A program made the translations under genes and the position numbers. Shown piece by piece: positions 1-8,590 of a DNA stretch of 64,000 bases. Below the pieces are notes generated by a model. That model saw only the letters and a list, made by a program, of their open reading frames with translations, made no database searches and was not told the origin of the DNA. The stretch lies in the NCBI RefSeq assembly GCF_900176885.1, contig NZ_LT839648.1:29720-93719 (forward strand), in the 5' to 3' direction. This DNA comes from Oceanobacillus senegalensis (lineage in GTDB: Bacteria; Bacillota; Bacilli; Bacillales; Amphibacillaceae). How positions within the stretch are numbered: the stretch's first letter is position 1; each line of letters begins with the position of its first letter.

Positions 1-80
1 CCAGAGGACAGCCGATAAACCAGGAGGAGCGCCGATAAACCAAGAGGAAAGCCGATAAACCAGGAGGACTACCGATAAAA
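1..80. repeat. 20-bp-period repeat array, GCCGATAAAC core
   Basis: Four units with a 20-bp period share the core GCCGATAAAC, at 11, 31, 51 and (degenerate) 71, separated by purine-rich linkers such as CAGGAGGA. The left end runs off the window, so the array may be longer. The core resembles that of the larger array at 5581-6340, and like that array it lies just before a copy of the duplicated element. No coding potential is apparent. Function unknown. Confidence 0.8.
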
Positions 81-84
81 TAAA

Positions 85-345
85 AAAGTAGCCACCCACC
101 ACTCCAATCAACGTGTGGGCTAACTACTACCTCATAAACATCATATAAGCAGCCGTTCTTCATGCGGCATGCAATGGGAAAATTAGGGTGTTGATTTTTT
201 GTTGGAAGGGTGCTGGAACGGTTCTTTCGGTGCGGGCCGATATGTAAGCAGAAACCTGATATATCTTGGTCGACCCCTAATAAACCATCCTCCCACGACA
301 CCATGGGCCGATGTACCTGACCCTCCGTCCCACGCTCAAGTGGAC
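85..345. repeat. Copy A of a ~250-bp duplicated element
   Basis: This segment is a diverged duplicate of 6521-6765. Both contain a GTAGC(C/T)ACCCAC...GTGTG hairpin, CATCATATAAGCAGCCGT, a CTTCATGCGGCATG motif and the stretch CCATGGGCCGATGTACCTGA followed by CCCTCCGTCCCA. The CTTCATGCGGC motif also occurs downstream of the small toxin gene at 44448, so the element may be a relic of the 3' region of a type I toxin locus. That origin is inference; the duplication is directly visible. Confidence 0.7.
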
Positions 346-780
346 AAGGAACCTGACCCCACTTCCTTGTGACCCCTTGCCCCACCCCCCGACCTTTCCT
401 TTACCTCCCGTTTACATTTTTTACTCCCACTTAAACATTTTTAAGAAAGTTAGCTGTGTGTGTTACTTAATGACTAGATTCTAAAAATATCCTCTATTAT
501 CGGATGATTTTAATAGTTTGACGGTGAACAAATGTATATCTAACGCTGATCTGTCCGTATAGTTAGGGGAAACTTCCACAAATAGAATTTCCTATTTTTT
601 CCTACCTTTATCCCGCATTGAAAGTCGTAATCATGAGTGGATAATAGTCCTGTTTTCTCCATATCTTGTGAGACAAATGCATTATATTTATTCGTTTATG
701 CTAAATTTACCTTAATAAAACAGTAATTACATATTCTTTCTTTAAGATAGAGTTATACCATATGTATTAAAACAAAACAA
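346..780. other. Gene-free AT-rich spacer
   Basis: No open frame with a ribosome-binding site is visible. The left part carries CAAGGAACCTGACCCC, which resembles the GGTCAGGTTCC-type motifs at the LXG junction blocks (52411, 62801). The right part is AT-rich and presumably contains the promoter of the gene at 798, but I cannot define one confidently. Confidence 0.4.
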
Positions 781-797
781 AGAGGAGGAAATGATGA

Positions 798-1697
798 ATG
801 AAGGTTTGGGTAAAGAAGGTCATGGTATTATGGAGTCTAGTCATGGTAGTAGGACTTTCTCTAGGTGGCCCGCTTGAGGCTTCTGCCAAAAAAGCAAAAG
901 GGGAAGCAGTAGACTTAAATGTGATGACGTTCAATTTAAGGTATCTTAACGATCATGATGCATCCCCTCATTCGTGGGAAGAAAGACGTAATACTGTACG
1001 TCAAGTGATTCGTTCCAATCAGCCGGATATCATTGGAACCCAGGAAATCGTATACCAACAGGTCAAGGACATGGAGCAGGATTTACCTAATTACGATTGG
1101 ATAGGGATGGGCCGTGAAGGGGGAAGTAAAGGAGAATTCATGGCTATCTTTTATAATCAGAACCAGTTTACACCATTAGAATATGATCATTTCTGGTTAT
1201 CAGACACTCCTGATGTGATTGGTTCCACTTCTTGGGGAAACACCATTCCGCGTATGGCGACATGGGTTAAGTTCCAAGATAATCATTCTGGCAAAGAATT
1301 CTATTTTGTAAATACGCATTTCGACCATCGATCCGTTGAAGCGAGAGAGAAAAGTGCGGAATTAATTTCCGAGAAAGTGAAGGAGTTTGATCCGAATTTA
1401 CCTGTCATCTTAACGGGTGATTTCAATACAAGACCTGGAAGCAAGCCTTATAACACACTAATAAACGAAGGAAACTTTGTTGATACGTGGGTCGCTGCTG
1501 AAACTAGAATTAATGAAGGCATAGGAACATTCAATGGATTCGATGACCCAACTGGTGGTGGGAAAGATAACCGAATCGATTGGGTGCTTTCCAAAGGAAA
1601 TGTTACTACAACGAAAAGTGAAATCATAGATTATCAAAAGAATGGTCAATTTCCTAGTGATCATTACCCAGTTATGGCGGAGGTTGTACTTCACTAA
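798..1697 (+). CDS. Secreted endonuclease/exonuclease/phosphatase family protein
   Basis: Predicted exported hydrolase of the EEP (DNase I/sphingomyelinase-like) superfamily, 299 residues. Residues 1-30 form a signal peptide: basic KKVMV start, hydrophobic core, small residues before LEASAKK. The superfamily motifs follow in order: MTFNLRY near residue 43, GTQE (metal-binding Glu) near 80, NTHFDHRS near 171, GDFNTRPG near 206 and the catalytic SDHYPV near 288. ATG 798 is chosen because GAGGAGG lies 9 nt upstream; two earlier ATGs at 791 and 794 are in other frames. It stands alone, with the convergent HxlR gene downstream. Substrate (nucleic acid, phospholipid or sugar phosphate) cannot be told from sequence. 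Confidence 0.88.
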   Translation: MKVWVKKVMVLWSLVMVVGLSLGGPLEASAKKAKGEAVDLNVMTFNLRYLNDHDASPHSWEERRNTVRQVIRSNQPDIIGTQEIVYQQVKDMEQDLPNYDWIGMGREGGSKGEFMAIFYNQNQFTPLEYDHFWLSDTPDVIGSTSWGNTIPRMATWVKFQDNHSGKEFYFVNTHFDHRSVEAREKSAELISEKVKEFDPNLPVILTGDFNTRPGSKPYNTLINEGNFVDTWVAAETRINEGIGTFNGFDDPTGGGKDNRIDWVLSKGNVTTTKSEIIDYQKNGQFPSDHYPVMAEVVLH

Positions 1698-1734
1698 TTG
1701 AAGGTGGATGGTTAAAAGAGATGAACGTAAAAGT

Positions 1735-2076
1735 TCATCTCTTTTCTACTTTTTCCATCTTATGCAAGCGATGCCTCGTTCCCCATTCATGCATTTCCAC
1801 TAAAATTTTTTCTAAGCTCCTACCATATTCCGTAATCGAATATTCTACTTTTGGAGGAACTTGTGGAAAAACAACTCGCTGAATGATATCCTCTTCCTCT
1901 AATTCCCTCAAATGTTTGGTTAACATCTTCTGTGTAATTTTAGGGATACTACGTTTTAGTTCATTGAATCTCATGGTACCGTTCTTCATTAAATGCAATA
2001 AAATAATTGGTTTCCATTTTCCCACAATAATATCTAAAGCATCGTCCACCTGACATAATTCTGGTTCGATATTCAT
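1735..2076 (-). CDS. HxlR/DUF24-family winged-helix regulator
   Basis: Transcriptional regulator of 113 residues with the HxlR (DUF24) signature: an N-terminal Cys in ELCQVDDALDIIVGKWKP, a winged helix with LKRSIPKITQKMLTKHLREL, and a VEYSITEYGRSL wing. The N-terminal Cys is at the position used for redox or electrophile sensing in YodB, HypR and similar proteins (family knowledge). ATG at 2076 is preferred over an upstream TTG at 2091 because GGAGGT lies directly in front of it. It is divergent from the LLM/FMN-reductase operon and probably controls it and itself through the inverted repeat at 2093-2110. Confidence 0.88.
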   Translation of the reverse strand: MNIEPELCQVDDALDIIVGKWKPIILLHLMKNGTMRFNELKRSIPKITQKMLTKHLRELEEEDIIQRVVFPQVPPKVEYSITEYGRSLEKILVEMHEWGTRHRLHKMEKVEKR

Positions 2077-2092
2077 GTTACCTACCTCCAAT

Positions 2093-2110
2093 AGTATCCT
2101 TTTGTATACT
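2093..2110. promoter_or_regulatory. Inverted repeat in the HxlR/LLM divergent promoter region
   Basis: AGTAT at 2093-2097 and ATACT at 2106-2110 form an inverted repeat with an 8-nt spacer in the divergent intergenic region, right behind the ribosome-binding site of the HxlR gene. A second palindrome, ACTTTAAAGT, follows at about 2117-2126. DUF24 regulators bind short AGTA/TACT-type dyads (family knowledge), so this is a plausible operator; binding is inferred. Confidence 0.5.
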
Positions 2111-2196
2111 ATACCACTTTAAAGTGCGTACTTACCTAAATGTTCATTACTAATTATAATAGCATTGACAATAGGAAATGGGAAAGAGGGGTTTCT

Positions 2197-3252
2197 GTGG
2201 GGAAACGTGAGAATGATAAATGTTCTGGAATGGAACTTGGTATATATACGTTGGGGGATTATTTATTACCAAAAGAAAATGAAAAACCAATAACGGAATA
2301 TCAGCGGATGAAAAATATGGTTGAGATGGCCAAAATTGCTGATGATATGGGGTTAGATGTTTTTGGAGTAGGTGAAAGTCATCAAGCGCTTTTTGTTGCT
2401 TCTTCTCCACAAACAATTATGGCAAAGATAGCTGGAGTAACGAACAACATAAAATTAATTAGTGCTTCTACCGTATTAAGTGCACTGGACCCTGTAAGAG
2501 TGTATGAAGACTTTTCCACGTTAGATTTACTATCAGACGGACGAACAGAGATTGTAGCTGGAAGGGGTTCACGGTATGGTGCTTATCAGTTATTCGGATA
2601 TGATTTGAATGATTATGATGAATTATTTGAGGAAAAGTTTGAGCTCCTGCTGCAATTGAATCAGGGACAACCCATAACATGGAACGGAACATTCCGTCCA
2701 GCTTTAAAAAATGTAAAAATTTACCCGAAACCATTCAATGGAAAACTTCCTATTTGGAGAGCTGTTGGACAACATTTTGCAAGCGCCATGCAAGCAGGTA
2801 AAATGGGCGTTCCCATGAACGTAGCAGCATTATATGGTGCCTCAAGTATTTTTGAAAAAAGAGTGTCTGCATATAGAAAAGCTGCAAAAGAATCAGGGCA
2901 TGACCCTGAAGAGCTTCCTATTGCAGTCGCAACCATGATGTATATGGATAAAGATTCACAATCAGCATTTAAAGATTATTATCCTTATCTGAATAATACA
3001 TTTAATCAGGTAAGAGGTGTAAATTTTCCAAAAGAACATTATAAAGAAGCAAATAATATAAAGAATGCAATGATGGTGGGTAGCCCGCAACAAATCATTG
3101 AGAAAATCCTATATCAGTATGAACTGTTTGAACATCAACGGTTTATTGTTCAACTTGACCATGGAAATATACCTTATAAAAAAGTGGTTGAAATGATGGA
3201 GATGTTTGCGGTTGACGTGGCTCCTGCCATACGAAAGGCAACGAAAAAGTAA
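2197..3252 (+). CDS. LLM-class flavin-dependent oxidoreductase (copy 1)
   Basis: Predicted flavin-dependent monooxygenase of the bacterial-luciferase-like (LLM) TIM-barrel family. Family features: ELGIYTLGDY near the N terminus, GVGESHQ, DPVRVYEDFSTLDLLSDGR, EIVAGRGSR and PIWRAVG. The frame is open from ATG 2140, but GTG 2197 is a better start because AGAGGGG lies 5 nt upstream and the conserved part begins soon after it; this gives about 351 residues. It is a paralogue of the next gene, spaced by 23 nt. With the FMN reductase at 4352 it can form a two-component monooxygenase. Substrate unknown; the HxlR regulator suggests a response to a toxic or electrophilic compound. Confidence 0.87.
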   Translation: MGKRENDKCSGMELGIYTLGDYLLPKENEKPITEYQRMKNMVEMAKIADDMGLDVFGVGESHQALFVASSPQTIMAKIAGVTNNIKLISASTVLSALDPVRVYEDFSTLDLLSDGRTEIVAGRGSRYGAYQLFGYDLNDYDELFEEKFELLLQLNQGQPITWNGTFRPALKNVKIYPKPFNGKLPIWRAVGQHFASAMQAGKMGVPMNVAALYGASSIFEKRVSAYRKAAKESGHDPEELPIAVATMMYMDKDSQSAFKDYYPYLNNTFNQVRGVNFPKEHYKEANNIKNAMMVGSPQQIIEKILYQYELFEHQRFIVQLDHGNIPYKKVVEMMEMFAVDVAPAIRKATKK

Positions 3253-3275
3253 TAAATGAAAGAAGGATGATTAAA

Positions 3276-4349
3276 ATGGGAATGGAAAAATATCGATTGG
3301 ATAAAAGGAAAGGGCTAGAGTTCGGAATATACACATTAGGGGATCATATACAAAACCCTGCAACAGGAGAACGTATATCAGCACAGCAGCGAATTCAAGA
3401 AATCATCGAATTAGCGAAACTAGCCGAGCAAGCAGGTATTGATTTCTTCAGTGTTGGTGAGAGCCATCAGGAATATTTTACGACTCAGGCCCACTCTGTC
3501 GTTCTTGCAGCCATTGCACAGGCTACAGATAAGATAAAAATTGGAAGTTCCTCCACTATAATTAGTACATCGGATCCTGTCCGTGTATATGAGGATTTCG
3601 CTACCATTGATTTAATTTCAAAAGGTCGTACAGAAATTATTGCTGGTCGTGCATCGAGAGTAGGTTTATTTGATCTTTTAGGTTATGATCTCCGAGACTA
3701 TGAAGAATTATTTGAAGAAAAATTTGAGTTATTATTGAAGATTAATAAAGAAGAAGTTGTAAATTGGGAAGGGAAATTCCGTAAGCCATTACGAGATGCT
3801 AAAGTGATTCCACGTCCATTAGAAGGATCTATGCCAATTTGGCGTGCAGTTGGAGGCCCTCCGGCTAGTGCCATAAAGGCAGGTTTCCAGGGGGTGCCGA
3901 TGTTTTTAGCTATATTAGGAGGTCCGGCATCATCTTTTAAGATTTCAGTAGATGCCTATCGTGAAGCATTGCAACGTGCTGGGCATCACCCAAATGACTT
4001 TCCAGTTTCTACAGCAGGTTTCTTCTATGCAGCTGAAACGACACAACAGGCACAAAGAGAGGTATATCCACATATTGATCTTGGAATGAAGTTAATAAAT
4101 GGACGAGGTTACCCCAAACAACAATTTGCCCAAGGTGCAGATACACGTGATGTGATGAATATTGGCAGTCCGCAACAAATTATTGAAAAACTACTTTATC
4201 AACATGAAATGTTTGGACATCAACGATATATTGCACAAATAGATTTTGGTGGTGTGCCATTTGACAAATTGATGAAAAATATGGAGTTGATTGGAAATGA
4301 AATTTTACCTGCAGTAAAGAAATATACAGCAAAAAATCAGGAGGACTAA
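3276..4349 (+). CDS. LLM-class flavin-dependent oxidoreductase (copy 2)
   Basis: Second LLM-family flavin monooxygenase, 357 residues from ATG 3276. That start is chosen because AGAAGGA lies about 9 nt upstream, whereas the in-frame ATG 3267 overlaps the ribosome-binding site. It aligns with copy 1 over the whole length: EFGIYTLGDH, SVGESHQ, DPVRVYEDFATIDLISKGR, EIIAGRASR, PIWRAVGGPPASA, and the shared C-terminal GSPQQIIEKLLYQ. The two copies differ enough to be an old duplication. They may form a heterodimer, like luciferase alpha and beta subunits, or act on different substrates; both are inference. Confidence 0.88.
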   Translation: MGMEKYRLDKRKGLEFGIYTLGDHIQNPATGERISAQQRIQEIIELAKLAEQAGIDFFSVGESHQEYFTTQAHSVVLAAIAQATDKIKIGSSSTIISTSDPVRVYEDFATIDLISKGRTEIIAGRASRVGLFDLLGYDLRDYEELFEEKFELLLKINKEEVVNWEGKFRKPLRDAKVIPRPLEGSMPIWRAVGGPPASAIKAGFQGVPMFLAILGGPASSFKISVDAYREALQRAGHHPNDFPVSTAGFFYAAETTQQAQREVYPHIDLGMKLINGRGYPKQQFAQGADTRDVMNIGSPQQIIEKLLYQHEMFGHQRYIAQIDFGGVPFDKLMKNMELIGNEILPAVKKYTAKNQED

Positions 4350-4351
4350 AA

Positions 4352-4918
4352 ATGAAAATCGTCGGTTTATCCGGTTCAAAAGTAGGATCAAAAACAAGAA
4401 CAGCTATGGACTACACGGTAAAAGAACTGGAAGAACAATATCCAGATATGGAAGTGACGCTAATAGATTTAGCAGAATATGAAATGCAATTTAGTGATGG
4501 TCGCAACTACAGAGAATATGAAGGTGATACAAAATACGTAGCTGAGACGATTATGGAAGCAGATGCAATCATTATTGGAACACCGATCTTTCAAGCATCG
4601 ATACCGGCTACATTAAAGAACATATTTGACTTGCTTCCTGAAAAGGCATTTCGTGACAAGGTTGTCAGTATGCTTGTGACAGCGGGATCACCAAAGCATT
4701 ATTTAATCGTAGAACAACAACTAAAACCGATTTTATCCTATATGAAAGCACAAGTTGTTCAGACGTATGTATTTATTGAAGAAAAAGATTTTTATCGAAA
4801 AGAAATCGTTAATGATGATATCATCTTCCGCATTCAACGTTTAGTAGAGGATACCGTAGTTTTAACCGAGACCTACACCAATATACGGAAAGCAAAAGAA
4901 GAAGAATATGGTTTTTAA
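4352..4918 (+). CDS. NADPH-dependent FMN reductase family protein
   Basis: Predicted flavodoxin-fold FMN reductase of 188 residues. The N-terminal phosphate-binding loop GLSGSKVGSKTRTA and the GTPIFQASIPATLKNIFD segment are typical of the SsuE/NADPH-dependent FMN reductase family. AGGAGG is 6 nt before the ATG, and the gene follows copy 2 by 2 nt, so it is co-translated in one operon. It probably supplies reduced FMN to the two LLM monooxygenases. Expected cytoplasmic and soluble. Confidence 0.88.
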   Translation: MKIVGLSGSKVGSKTRTAMDYTVKELEEQYPDMEVTLIDLAEYEMQFSDGRNYREYEGDTKYVAETIMEADAIIIGTPIFQASIPATLKNIFDLLPEKAFRDKVVSMLVTAGSPKHYLIVEQQLKPILSYMKAQVVQTYVFIEEKDFYRKEIVNDDIIFRIQRLVEDTVVLTETYTNIRKAKEEEYGF

Positions 4919-5043
4919 TGAAGAATTATAAAAAAGGTATATTTAAGATTTCGGACAATCCAACAATTGAAATAGGAGAATCCTTAAAACCTACGTATAA
5001 AGAAATGGAAGAATGGTCATATGAATGGGTTAATTTTATATAG
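4918..5043 (+). CDS. Small ORF coupled to the FMN reductase gene
   Basis: A 41-codon frame whose ATG overlaps the stop codon of the FMN reductase gene by one base (TAATG), suggesting translational coupling. The product is mixed-charge and soluble-looking, ends in a Trp-rich segment (EEWSYEWVNFI), and has no recognised domain. It could be a small accessory peptide or the remnant of a larger deleted gene. No independent ribosome-binding site is seen. Confidence 0.35.
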   Translation: MKNYKKGIFKISDNPTIEIGESLKPTYKEMEEWSYEWVNFI

Positions 5044-5147
5044 ATAGGTAGTGTAATGAAATACGATGGAGGATTTCAAGAGAGAAAACGTGAAACACCT
5101 GCTAAAAAAGAATTAACAAAATTTTTTATGCAAAGGAGGAATTACCT

Positions 5148-5498
5148 ATGTTATTAATTATTATTCAAATACTATTGGCTCTCATGTTTCTTATCGCTGG
5201 GTTACCGAAATTCACATCAGATCAGCACAAGGAGTCTTTTAAAAATTATGGCTACCCACAATGGTTCCGTATTTTTACAGCGATTGTAGAAGTAGGAATA
5301 GCAGCCTTACTAATAATTGGTATATGGAATCAACAGTTAGCTGCGATTGGAGGATTTCTTGTCATTGCAACCATGATAGGAGCTATTTTTACACATATAA
5401 AATGTAAGGATAGTTTTAAAAATATTGTATTGCCAATTGTACTGCTTGTGTTAGGAGTAAGTGTATTTTTGCAAAAATCAAGTGCTTTTCTTGGTTAA
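5148..5498 (+). CDS. DoxX-family membrane protein
   Basis: A 116-residue integral membrane protein with four predicted helices and the DoxX-like N terminus LLALMFLIAGLPKF. AAAGGAGG lies 8 nt before the ATG. DoxX-family proteins accompany oxidoreductases and redox-stress operons (family knowledge); here it closes the HxlR-controlled flavin operon and is followed by a strong terminator. Exact role unknown. Confidence 0.83.
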   Translation: MLLIIIQILLALMFLIAGLPKFTSDQHKESFKNYGYPQWFRIFTAIVEVGIAALLIIGIWNQQLAAIGGFLVIATMIGAIFTHIKCKDSFKNIVLPIVLLVLGVSVFLQKSSAFLG

Positions 5499-5526
5499 CT
5501 GCTATGAATAAGGAATGATTTTAATA

Positions 5527-5559
5527 AAACCAGATGGAATGGAACCATCTGGTTTATTT
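5527..5559 (+). terminator. Intrinsic terminator after DoxX gene
   Basis: AAACCAGATGG at 5527-5537 pairs perfectly with CCATCTGGTTT at 5545-5555, with a 7-nt loop and a short T-rich tail. It ends the flavin operon. Confidence 0.85.
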
Positions 5560-5572
5560 GTATGGTTTGTAA

Positions 5573-6420
5573 TTGACTGGAAAGCTGATATCTTGACCGG
5601 AGAGCTGATATCTTGACCGGAAAGCTGATATCTTGAGCGGAAAGCTGATATATGAAAAGGAAAGCCGATATCTTGAGCAAAAAGCCGATATCTTGATCGG
5701 AAAGCCGATATCTTGATCGGAAAGCTGATATATGGAAAGGAAAGCTGATATCTTGATCGGAAAGCTGATATCTTGATCGGAAAGCTGATATCTTGATCGG
5801 AAAGCTGATATCTTGATCGGAAAGCTGATATCTTGATCGGAAAGCCGATATCTTGATCGGACAGCCGATATCTTGATCGGAAAGCTGATATATTGACTGG
5901 AAAGCCGATATATTGACTGGAAAGCTGATATCTTGAACGGACAGCCGATATCTTGATCGGAAAGCTGATATATTGGAAGGAAAGCCGATATATGGAACGG
6001 AAAGCTGATATCTTGACTGGAAAGCTGATATCTTGACTGTAAAGCCGATATCTTGATTGGAAAGCTGATATCTTGACTGTAAAGCCGATATCTTGAGCGG
6101 AAAGCTGATATCTTGACCGGAAAGCTGATATCTTGACCGGAAAGCTGATATATTGACTGGAAAGCTGATATCTTGAACGGAAAGCTGATATATTGACTGG
6201 AAAGCTGATATCTTGACCGGAAAGCTGATATCTTGACCGGAAAGCTGATATCTTGACCGGAAAGCTGATATCTTGACCGGAAAGCTGATATCTTGGAAGG
6301 AAAGCCGATATATTGAGCGGAAAGCTGATATATCTAGAGAAACACCGATAAACCTGTCACGAGCGCCGATAACCTGCCACGAATACTGATAACCCCTGAG
6401 AAAAGCCGATAACCAAAACA
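5573..6420. repeat. Tandem array of ~38 x 20-bp units (AAAGCYGATATCTTGANCGG) plus degenerate tail
   Basis: From 5581 to 6340 the sequence is an unbroken head-to-tail array of 38 units of exactly 20 bp with consensus AAAGC(T/C)GATATCTTGANCGG; a few units have TATTG or TATGG variants. From 6341 to 6420 degenerate units with GCCGATAACC cores continue it and link it to the array at 1-80. A long frame is open across it on the minus strand only because the unit has no stop in any minus frame. No dyad or spacer architecture of CRISPR is present: there are no unique spacers. Function unknown. Confidence 0.95.
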
Positions 6421-6520
6421 AGCTTATCACCCTACACCCTACCAAATTTCATGCTAACCAGCCCTCCACCACAAGGCCCGCTAACAAACCATAAAAAAAG
6501 CTGTTAAATGATACAAAAAA

Positions 6521-6765
6521 AAGTAGCTACCCACGTCTCCAATCAACGTGTGTGGTAACTACTTCTTCTATATAATAAAACATCATATAAGCAGCCGTCT
6601 TCATGCGGCATGTAATGAGAAAATGAGGGAGCTGATGTTGGAAGGGAGCTGGAACGAATCTGTCGGAGTGGGCGGATGCGTAGGCAGAAACCCGCTATTC
6701 CTTGGCTGAAGCCTAAAGATCATCCCCCCACCATACCATGGGCCGATGTACCTGACCCTCCGTCC
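6521..6765. repeat. Copy B of the ~250-bp duplicated element
   Basis: Diverged duplicate of 85-345, sharing the GTAGCTACCCAC/GTGTGTGG hairpin, CATCATATAAGCAGCCGT, CTTCATGCGGCATG, GGAAGGG(A/T)GCTGGAACG and CCATGGGCCGATGTACCTGA. Like copy A it follows directly on a GCCGATA-type array. The two copies flank the flavin operon region in direct orientation. Confidence 0.7.
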
Positions 6766-6770
6766 CATTC

Positions 6771-6870
6771 CGTATATGCGCGATACACGCCAGAAATGCG
6801 CGATGCCCTCCGTATATGCGCGATACACGTCGGAAATGCGCGACGCCCTCCGTATATGCGCGATTCCTTC
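6771..6870. repeat. Short 20/40-bp-period array with ATGCGCGAT core
   Basis: CGTATATGCG occurs at 6771, 6811 and 6851, and the core ATGCGCGA recurs every 20 bp through the stretch, so this is a third array with a 20-bp period but a different core. It lies directly at the 3' end of the WxL cluster (minus strand). Confidence 0.85.
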
Positions 6871-6887
6871 TCCACATACGCCCCACA

Positions 6888-7928
6888 CTACCTCAACCTA
6901 GATCGTACTAAATAAACAATCACGCCAATTAAGATGAAAATAACACCTATCAGTCCTATGATAATATAGGTGGTTACATTGGAATCATCTTGGTCTATTT
7001 CTGTCTCCTTAATGGCTTTTTTGTTTATATCTTGTATTTCATCTTTCTCAATCTCGAAGGCTTCTTCCCAATTCCAGCTATGTTCACCAGTTTTTGCGTG
7101 GAGCTTTAGGGTGTATGTTCCAGGATCGAAGTCTTGATAATTCCAATCGATAGTAAAGTCCATCGTTGAGTTAGGTGCCATTCGGTAGTCCTCTACTTTC
7201 GTCTGGTTGACCTCTTTACCAGAAGCATCTAAAACCGTTGCTTCCAACATAAGATTATCAACAATAACGGGTTTACTGTTCTGTATGGTTGCAATGATGG
7301 CTGTCCGGTAGTTGACGAGACCAGGTTCAACCTTTTTTACATGAAGTTCGGGTTCTACTTCCACATCGGTTTCTGTTAGTTTCAAGCCAATGACATACGA
7401 ATATTTATTTTTTATTTGGACCGCTTGCTTTTCCGCTGTTTCCTCATTTGTTACTTTTTCAAGATAAATCCCACCGAGAATCATACCGTCAAACGCTTCC
7501 TCTGGCATTTGTAGCGTGATAGGGATAACGTTGGATTCTCCAGCAGGGATACGAAATCGTTGTTCATCGATCGAAGCTATTTCGGTCATGGGATAGATTA
7601 AGGTTTCATCCCATTCCGTTTGGGTAGTATTCGTATAATCAATAATCCCATTCCGGTTTGTCTTGGCATTCGTAATGTGAATCATAAATTGGGCTTCTTC
7701 TTTGGAGCGGTTATAAACTTCCACGTGAATTTCCTGCTCTTGACCGGGTTTCATACGTAAATCAAAGTAGGTCTGATTTTTGTCCAACTGATTTTCTGGG
7801 ATAATCGCCCGAACTGAATACCCAACTTCCCCTGATGCTGCGGAAACTTCTGATACAACAAATAAAAGACCAATCATAAGCAAGAGACAATATTTCCATG
7901 CTTTCAACTTTCCCACTACCCATCTCAT
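6888..7928 (-). CDS. DUF916/DUF3324 WxL-interacting membrane protein
   Basis: A 346-residue exported protein: N-terminal signal (hydrophobic LLLMIGLLFVVSEVSA), a DUF916 domain (roughly 35-160, GEVGYSVRAIIPENQ...) then DUF3324 (roughly 170-290), a C-terminal transmembrane helix (IIIGLIGVIFILIGVIVYLV) and a short basic tail. In this family the first domain binds peptidoglycan and the second a WxL partner (family knowledge). It is last in a three-gene minus-strand cluster, 11 nt after the preceding WxL gene. The ribosome-binding site before ATG 7928 is weak, so coupling is likely. Confidence 0.88.
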   Translation of the reverse strand: MRWVVGKLKAWKYCLLLMIGLLFVVSEVSAASGEVGYSVRAIIPENQLDKNQTYFDLRMKPGQEQEIHVEVYNRSKEEAQFMIHITNAKTNRNGIIDYTNTTQTEWDETLIYPMTEIASIDEQRFRIPAGESNVIPITLQMPEEAFDGMILGGIYLEKVTNEETAEKQAVQIKNKYSYVIGLKLTETDVEVEPELHVKKVEPGLVNYRTAIIATIQNSKPVIVDNLMLEATVLDASGKEVNQTKVEDYRMAPNSTMDFTIDWNYQDFDPGTYTLKLHAKTGEHSWNWEEAFEIEKDEIQDINKKAIKETEIDQDDSNVTTYIIIGLIGVIFILIGVIVYLVRSRLR

Positions 7929-7939
7929 TTAGAATCTAT

Positions 7940-8563
7940 TTATGGTGCATCTTTAAGCGTCCACGTTAATGTGGAAGTGTATGTGCCTTGATTGGCACTC
8001 CCACCCGGAACGGATAATATCACGTTGTTATTGGTTGCAGGTGGTGTTGTTGGGTCATAACTTGCTGGGAGCCATTTTGTTTTCCAAGTCCCTTGCCCGG
8101 CACCCGCCTCCGCAGAAATGACCTCTGTCGCTACTTCATCGGTTGTTAATCTAACAGGTGTTACAGGAGTTGGTTCGGCAAAATCTTTATAGCTTGAATC
8201 AGGAATGACCCTTGCATTCTGGAATCGAAGTTCTGCACCTTCTATGATATCCTCACTCGTTGAAGTAAAAGGAGATGCTTTCACCTCCACCTTCCAACCC
8301 ACTGCATTCAAACGATTATCGGTAACTTGAACGAAAGGCTCGATGGTAGTAGATTCATAGACTTCATCTTTCAACGATAGTACATTTTCCCCAAATTTGA
8401 TGGAAGGTACAGCATCAAGACTCAATTGATGAACAGTCGGATCTTCTATAAATGAAACGGTTACATCTGACGTTTTGGTTGAACTTGCAAACACATGGGT
8501 TGCTAGTGCAAAAATGAGGCCTACACTAGCGACTCCGATAAGAATACTACGCATACACTTCAT
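7940..8563 (-). CDS. WxL-domain surface protein
   Basis: A 207-residue secreted protein with a signal peptide (about 1-26, cleavage near VFASS) and one WxL domain: SVPSIKFG-like start, central VGWKVEVKA (first aromatic motif) and C-terminal TLTWTLKDAP (distal WxL motif). AGGAGGGGG stands before ATG 8563. WxL domains bind the peptidoglycan surface without sortase (family knowledge). It is probably a small structural partner of the larger WxL protein at 8591-9832. Confidence 0.87.
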   Translation of the reverse strand: MKCMRSILIGVASVGLIFALATHVFASSTKTSDVTVSFIEDPTVHQLSLDAVPSIKFGENVLSLKDEVYESTTIEPFVQVTDNRLNAVGWKVEVKASPFTSTSEDIIEGAELRFQNARVIPDSSYKDFAEPTPVTPVRLTTDEVATEVISAEAGAGQGTWKTKWLPASYDPTTPPATNNNVILSVPGGSANQGTYTSTLTWTLKDAP

Positions 8564-8590
8564 TTTAAACTCCCCCTCCTATTTATTTGA

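Noticed and set aside
5573..6420. CRISPR array
   Set aside because: Units are contiguous 20-bp copies with no unique spacers, and no cas genes are present.
5495..6445. A 316-codon minus-strand frame across the 20-bp array, with ISAF/RYQLS-type peptide repeats
   Set aside because: The frame is open only because the 20-bp unit lacks stop codons in all three minus frames; there is no ribosome-binding site and no protein-like composition. It is a product of the repeat.
6601..6915. Overlapping small frames on both strands in the duplicated element and ATGCGCGAT array
   Set aside because: Composition follows the short repeats; no ribosome-binding site and no family resemblance.
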